DNA of 9,759 nt from an uncultured Collinsella sp. (GTDB taxonomy: Bacteria; Actinomycetota; Coriobacteriia; Coriobacteriales; Coriobacteriaceae): the NCBI GenBank assembly GCA_900553345.1, contig USDE01000038.1, forward strand, positions 1 through 9,759, given 5' to 3'. Numbering within the stretch: position 1 is the stretch's first letter; the number at the start of each line of letters is the position of its first letter. Under the pieces are notes generated by a model, which searched no databases, was not told the origin of the DNA, and saw nothing but the letters and a program-made list of their open reading frames with translations. Positions 6,720-9,759 of this stretch are shown one piece after another. The translations under genes and the position numbers were made by a program.

Positions 6720-8062
6720 TAGAACTCGAGCTGCTCCAGGCGATCGAAGACCGTGTCGATGCGGGTGAGGAAGTCCCACGGGTCAAAGATCTCGTCGAGC
6801 TTCTCCTGGCTGACGGTGCAGCGCGGATCGGCCTCGAGGCGCTCCTTAAAGGTAGGACCGGAGACGCAATCCTGCACCTCGTGCCACGTGGCCATGGCGT
6901 TTTCCTGCACGATGGCATAGGCATCCTCGCGGGTGATGCCTGTATCGACGAGAGCCAGCAGCACCTTGGAGGAGAAGATGAGGCCGCGGGTCTTGTTGAG
7001 ATTGGCCATCATGCGGGCAGGGTACAGCTGCAGGCCGTCGATGACGCGGATGAGGCACTGGAACATGTGGTCAAGGGCGATGAAGCTATCGGCCTGGGCG
7101 ACGCGCTCGGCAGAGGAGTGCGAAATGTCGCGCTCGTGCCACAGGGCAACGTTGTCGAAGGCGACCTGGGCGTTGGACTTGACGATGCGCGAAAGGCCGC
7201 AGACCTTCTCCATGGTGATGGGGTTGCGCTTGTGCGGCATGGCGGAGCTGCCCTTTTGACCCTTGCGGAACGGCTCCTCGGCCTCGAGCGTATCGGTCTT
7301 CTGCAGGTTGCGAACCTCGGTCGCAATGCGCTCGCAGGTAGCTGCCGTGGTAGCGAGCACGCCGGCAAGGTAGGCGTGGTGGTCACGGCTGATGACCTGC
7401 GTAGACAGCGGATCGTGAACCAGACCAAGGTGCTCGCAGACATACTCCTCCACGAACGGCTCGATGGAGCTGTACGTGCCGACAGCGCCCGAGATGGCAC
7501 CGAAGGCGACGTTCTTGCGGGCATCCTCAAGACGGTCCAAATCGCGCTTGAGCTCCCAAGCCCAAGAGCCAAACTTCATGCCGAAGGTCATCGGCTCGGC
7601 GTGAATACCGTGAGTACGGCCGGCGCAGAGCGTGTTGCGCTCCTCGAAGGCACGGCGCTTGCAGATCTCGCCGAGCTTCTTGACGTCCTCGATGATAAGG
7701 TCGCAAGCCTGAGTGAGCTGGTAGCACAGAGCCGTATCACCCAGGTCAGAGCTGGTCATACCGTAGTGAACCCAGCGGCTGGGCTTGGGCTCGCCCTCGG
7801 GGACGTCGGCGTCGATGTACTCCTTCATGTTGGTCAGGAAGGCGATGACATCGTGGCGCGTGACCTCCTCGATCTCGTCAACCTTCTCCTTCTCAAAGTT
7901 GGCGTGGTCGCGAATCCACTGGGCCTCTTCTTTGGAAATACCGATCTTGCCGAGCTCCGCCTGGGCCTCGCAGGCCAGGACCTCGATCTCCTGCCAAATG
8001 GCGTACTTGTTCTCGAGGGAGAAGATGTGTCCCATCTCCGGGCGGGTATAGCGATCGATCAT
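6719..8062 (-). CDS. purB: Adenylosuccinate lyase
   Basis: This 447-residue cytosolic enzyme of the fumarase/aspartase superfamily catalyses two steps of purine synthesis: SAICAR to AICAR plus fumarate, and adenylosuccinate to AMP plus fumarate. It normally works as a homotetramer with active sites shared between subunits. The family signature GSSAMPHKRNP is at residues 271-281 and contains the flexible-loop catalytic Ser. HYGMTSSDLGDTA and CAGRTHGIHAEPMTFG (H151) are the other two conserved active-site stretches. The length is normal. The ATG at 8062 is chosen because MIDRYTRPEM is the usual N-terminus and AAAGGAG lies 5 nt upstream; an in-frame start at 8128 would only prepend unrelated residues. 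It appears monocistronic, with no other purine gene beside it, and is divergent from the AlbA_2 gene. Its GC is high (39 of 60 in the 7261-7320 line). Confidence 0.98.
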   Translation of the reverse strand: MIDRYTRPEMGHIFSLENKYAIWQEIEVLACEAQAELGKIGISKEEAQWIRDHANFEKEKVDEIEEVTRHDVIAFLTNMKEYIDADVPEGEPKPSRWVHYGMTSSDLGDTALCYQLTQACDLIIEDVKKLGEICKRRAFEERNTLCAGRTHGIHAEPMTFGMKFGSWAWELKRDLDRLEDARKNVAFGAISGAVGTYSSIEPFVEEYVCEHLGLVHDPLSTQVISRDHHAYLAGVLATTAATCERIATEVRNLQKTDTLEAEEPFRKGQKGSSAMPHKRNPITMEKVCGLSRIVKSNAQVAFDNVALWHERDISHSSAERVAQADSFIALDHMFQCLIRVIDGLQLYPARMMANLNKTRGLIFSSKVLLALVDTGITREDAYAIVQENAMATWHEVQDCVSGPTFKERLEADPRCTVSQEKLDEIFDPWDFLTRIDTVFDRLEQLEF

Positions 8063-8106
8063 AGCGGCTCCTTTTTGGTTATTGGCACGTTGGTCGTAAC
8101 CCAACC

Positions 8107-8112
8107 ATTGTA
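8107..8112 (-). promoter_or_regulatory. Probable -10 box of purB
   Basis: The minus strand reads TACAAT (5/6 to consensus), placing the transcription start near 8100 with a leader of about 38 nt before the purB ATG. No good -35 is present at 17 bp (CCCATA), so an activator or extended contacts may be needed, or the site is wrong. No purine riboswitch is recognisable in the short leader. Confidence 0.35.
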
Positions 8113-8232
8113 CCGTGCGCGGGTGCAAGTATGGGCAGTAGGCATTAACCTAACATTTTGGAATTGGGATCGGAGCGGGCAAGGGAGGTGAACAGTGGAC
8201 ACGACTATAGCGGGCAACGAAAGCCCCGCGAA

Positions 8233-8283
8233 CTAATGTAATCCCATCCGTTGCATGTGAAATTACATGTGTAATTACATTAG
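8233..8283. repeat. Operator-like repeat cluster 1
   Basis: CTAATGTAAT (8233-8242) faces ATTACATTAG (8274-8283), a perfect 10-bp inverted pair 31 bp apart. A third, imperfect copy, ATTACAT followed by G, is at 8262-8268. TGTAATTACA at 8270-8279 is also a perfect palindrome. The cluster lies about 120 bp upstream of the plus-strand promoter and 120 bp from the purB -10, so it could act on either gene. Confidence 0.6.
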
Positions 8284-8398
8284 AGGAAGCTGTGCTGTTT
8301 GCCGCTTTCTCTGGCAGTTGCCTTCGCATTCAATAGCTAGCAAGAACGTTGAATGTATTGAAGCGTTGGGGCGTACAACCGACTTACGTCCTTATACG

Positions 8399-8427
8399 CC
8401 GACAATTAATGTAATGAAAGATATAAT
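8399..8427 (+). promoter_or_regulatory. Promoter of the AlbA_2/GHKL gene
   Basis: CCGACA (8399-8404, 4/6) and a perfect TATAAT (8422-8427) are separated by 17 bp, predicting a start near 8434 and a leader of about 33 nt. A TAATGTAAT copy lies wholly in the spacer, and an ATTACATTA copy overlaps the end of the -10 box and the start site. A protein bound to these copies would block RNA polymerase. Confidence 0.65.
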
Positions 8428-8455
8428 TACATTAGTTGCTAATCGAATTACATTA
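8407..8455. repeat. Operator-like repeat cluster 2, over the promoter
   Basis: TAATGTAAT (8407-8415), ATTACATTA (8426-8434) and ATTACATTA (8447-8455). The first two form a perfect 9-bp inverted pair with a 10-bp gap, and centre spacings are 19 and 21 bp, close to two helical turns. The last copy ends 11 bp before the ATG at 8467. The layout suggests a repressor, quite possibly the product of the downstream gene acting on itself. Confidence 0.65.
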
Positions 8456-8466
8456 TATGGAGTGCC

Positions 8467-9759
8467 ATGATACGGAAAACAAGTGAAATGCCCTCCTTGC
8501 TTCTGCGCATCATCACCGACGTCGAGACCGAGGTCGTCGAATACAAAGCAGCAAAGCAAAACTATGATTTTGAGGACATTGGAAAGTATTTCTCCGCGCT
8601 TAGCAATGAGGCAAATCTGCGCAAAGCAGAATGCGGATGGCTTTTCTTCGGCATTTCAGACAACCGTCAGATAAAGGGAACTGCCTACCGCAAAGAATCC
8701 CAAACGCCGAGCGTTGGCCTGCGACGCCTGAAACATGAAATCGCCCAACACACGAATAATGGCATGACTTTCGAAGAGATCTACGAGTTTGAAGTTGATG
8801 GCAAACGTATCGTTGCATTCCAGATTCCGGCCGGCAGCTTTGCAACGCCAACGACTTGGCATGGAATCCCTTGGTCTCGCGAGAATGAGTCCCTCGTGGA
8901 AATGCCCAAGTTCAAACTCGACGCCATCTACGGGCAAAGTCGGCCAGACTGGTCGCGTCAAATTGCCTATGAGGCAAACATCGATGACCTCGATCCAGAG
9001 GCAGTAAGCTTCGCGTGCTCCAAATTCATCGAAAAATACGGAGAAAGTCAGCCTGCAGTTCGTAACCTCGATAAAACGTCCATCCTCAGCAAAATGGCAC
9101 TTGTGATCCACGGCCACGTGAGCAATGCGGCGCTTGTCCTTCTGGGCAAACCGGAGTCGAGCGTCTTTCTGGGTGGCATCGAACCGCGCATTACTTGGAC
9201 GCTCTACGCAAGCGACGGCTCCACTATGGCCTATGAACATTTTGAACCGCCGTTCATCCTGCAGGTCGATCGCGTTCTGGGAAAGATAAGAAACGAAAAA
9301 TACCGGTTCTTCGACCGCGAAGAGACATTGTTCCCCACCGAAGCACATCGCTACAGCCCCGAAGTCATCCGAGAGCTTCTTCACAACGCCATAGCTCACC
9401 AAGATTTTAGAATGTCGGGGAAAATTAACGTTCTTGAATATGAGGACAGGCTTGTATTCAAGAACGAGGGCGCTTTTATCCCCGGGACGATAGAGAATGC
9501 GCTCGCGAGCGGTTACAAGCCGCCGTACTATCGTAATCCCCTGCTTTCAAGTGCCATGAATAAGACGGGCATGATGGACCGCAACGCCATAGGTATTCGC
9601 AACGTCTTCGATATTCAGCGTAACCGCCTGCTACCAATGCCCACCTACGATCTATCTGAGGTTGGACGCGTTGCCGTAACACTGTACGGCACAGTACTCA
9701 ACGAGGACTATTCTCGACTTCTCGCAAGCAATCGAAATCTTGATTTGGCGACAGTGCTG
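8467..9759 (+). CDS. AlbA_2 (Schlafen-type) / GHKL-ATPase regulator-like protein, 3' end outside window
   Basis: The frame is open for 431 codons from the ATG at 8467 to the last base, with no stop, so the gene is cut by the window. Residues about 18-140 look like an AlbA_2 domain (EVVEYKAAK, WLFFGISDNRQIKG, GLRRLKHEI, VAFQIPAG). Residues about 295-410 look like the GHKL ATPase fold of COG2865-type proteins: N-box RELLHNAIAHQD (E303, N307), then D327 and NEG at 333-335. The later glycine segment is DRNAIGIRN, where relatives usually have a more Gly-rich form. A C-terminal winged helix, usual in the family, would lie beyond the edge. GGAG 4 nt before the ATG supports the start. GC is lower than in purB (29 of 60 in the 8581-8640 line), suggesting acquisition. 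These proteins are predicted transcriptional regulators; the real target is unknown. Confidence 0.88.
   Translation, partial: MIRKTSEMPSLLLRIITDVETEVVEYKAAKQNYDFEDIGKYFSALSNEANLRKAECGWLFFGISDNRQIKGTAYRKESQTPSVGLRRLKHEIAQHTNNGMTFEEIYEFEVDGKRIVAFQIPAGSFATPTTWHGIPWSRENESLVEMPKFKLDAIYGQSRPDWSRQIAYEANIDDLDPEAVSFACSKFIEKYGESQPAVRNLDKTSILSKMALVIHGHVSNAALVLLGKPESSVFLGGIEPRITWTLYASDGSTMAYEHFEPPFILQVDRVLGKIRNEKYRFFDREETLFPTEAHRYSPEVIRELLHNAIAHQDFRMSGKINVLEYEDRLVFKNEGAFIPGTIENALASGYKPPYYRNPLLSSAMNKTGMMDRNAIGIRNVFDIQRNRLLPMPTYDLSEVGRVAVTLYGTVLNEDYSRLLASNRNLDLATVL

Larger units (their letters stand above)
8113..8466. other. Divergent intergenic region between purB and the AlbA_2 gene
   Basis: Beyond the purB -10, this stretch holds a short plus-strand ORF with a strong ribosome site (8195-8236), two clusters of TAATGTAAT-type repeats (8233-8283 and 8407-8455) and the plus-strand promoter (8399-8427). 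Between the clusters are two smaller inverted repeats, CATTCAA/TTGAATG (8327-8333 and 8349-8355) and GGCGTA/TACGCC (8370-8375 and 8395-8400). It becomes very AT-rich towards the AlbA_2 gene (14 G/C in the 60 bases at 8401-8460). No convincing protein gene longer than a leader peptide is seen. Confidence 0.6.

Noticed and set aside
2858..8160. TTAGGTTAA seen both near 2861 (plus) and near 8150 (minus) as a shared regulatory box
   Set aside because: Only nine bases, in opposite orientation relative to the neighbouring genes; chance is a sufficient explanation.
6686..8191. A 501-codon open frame on the plus strand opposite purB
   Set aside because: Antisense shadow of purB, which has all active-site motifs; the low-complexity Leu/Val/Asp/Gly-rich content is typical of such shadows.
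8233..8455. CRISPR-like array from repeated TAATGTAAT units
   Set aside because: The units are only 9-10 bp, occur in both orientations and have unequal spacing, so they fit operators rather than a CRISPR.
8267..8470. A 67-codon plus-strand frame overlapping the AlbA_2 start as ATGA
   Set aside because: The overlap is tempting, but there is no ribosome site before its ATG and it runs through the promoter and operator repeats. It would also start well upstream of the predicted transcription start.
8656..9402. A 248-codon open frame on the minus strand
   Set aside because: It is opposite the plus-strand AlbA_2/GHKL frame, which is longer, has a promoter and ribosome site and shows recognisable ATPase motifs.

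Overview
The window looks like a chromosomal segment from a fairly GC-rich Gram-positive of the class Coriobacteriia, probably Collinsella or a close relative. This is inferred from the gene types: a Big_2 surface protein with an LAxTG-type sorting signal, a PAS-GGDEF receptor next to a membrane-tethered solute-binding protein, and a PurB of the MIDRYTRPEM type. Codon use in purB also fits. No 16S or other species-level marker is present.

Layout, left to right. (1) 101-2769, minus strand: a two-gene operon. A membrane-anchored type-3 solute-binding protein (1897-2769) is followed, with an ATGA overlap, by a two-TM diguanylate cyclase with extracellular sensor, PAS-like and GGDEF domains (101-1900). 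It looks like a ligand-sensing c-di-GMP module split over two polypeptides. (2) 2796-3002: a structured leader, read on the minus strand, ending in a strong intrinsic terminator just upstream of that operon. It may be an attenuator or a small RNA. (3) 3075-6425, minus strand: a 1116-residue wall-anchored protein with a signal peptide, a cysteine-containing N-terminal half of lower GC, a run of bacterial Ig-like domains, a C-terminal domain, a Pro/Thr linker and LANTG-TM-RKR. Nine consecutive G residues lie between its best -35 and -10 candidates, which suggests phase-variable expression. (4) 6426-6718: that promoter region plus a terminator-type hairpin behind purB. The hairpin shares flanking sequence with the terminator behind the Ig-like gene. 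(5) 6719-8062, minus strand: purB, adenylosuccinate lyase. (6) 8063-8466: a divergent control region with six copies of TAATGTAAT/ATTACATTA (one degenerate) in two clusters, the second laid over a good promoter. (7) 8467 to the window edge, plus strand: an incomplete gene for an AlbA_2 (Schlafen-type) plus GHKL-ATPase regulator-like protein, lower in GC than purB and probably acquired.

The most interesting points are the operator array in front of the AlbA_2/GHKL gene, the poly-G tract in the surface-protein promoter, the putative attenuator ahead of the c-di-GMP operon and the shared terminator element. Only purB is plainly housekeeping. The rest concerns sensing, the cell surface and possible accessory regulation. 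No rRNA, tRNA, CRISPR array, insertion sequence or transposase was seen.
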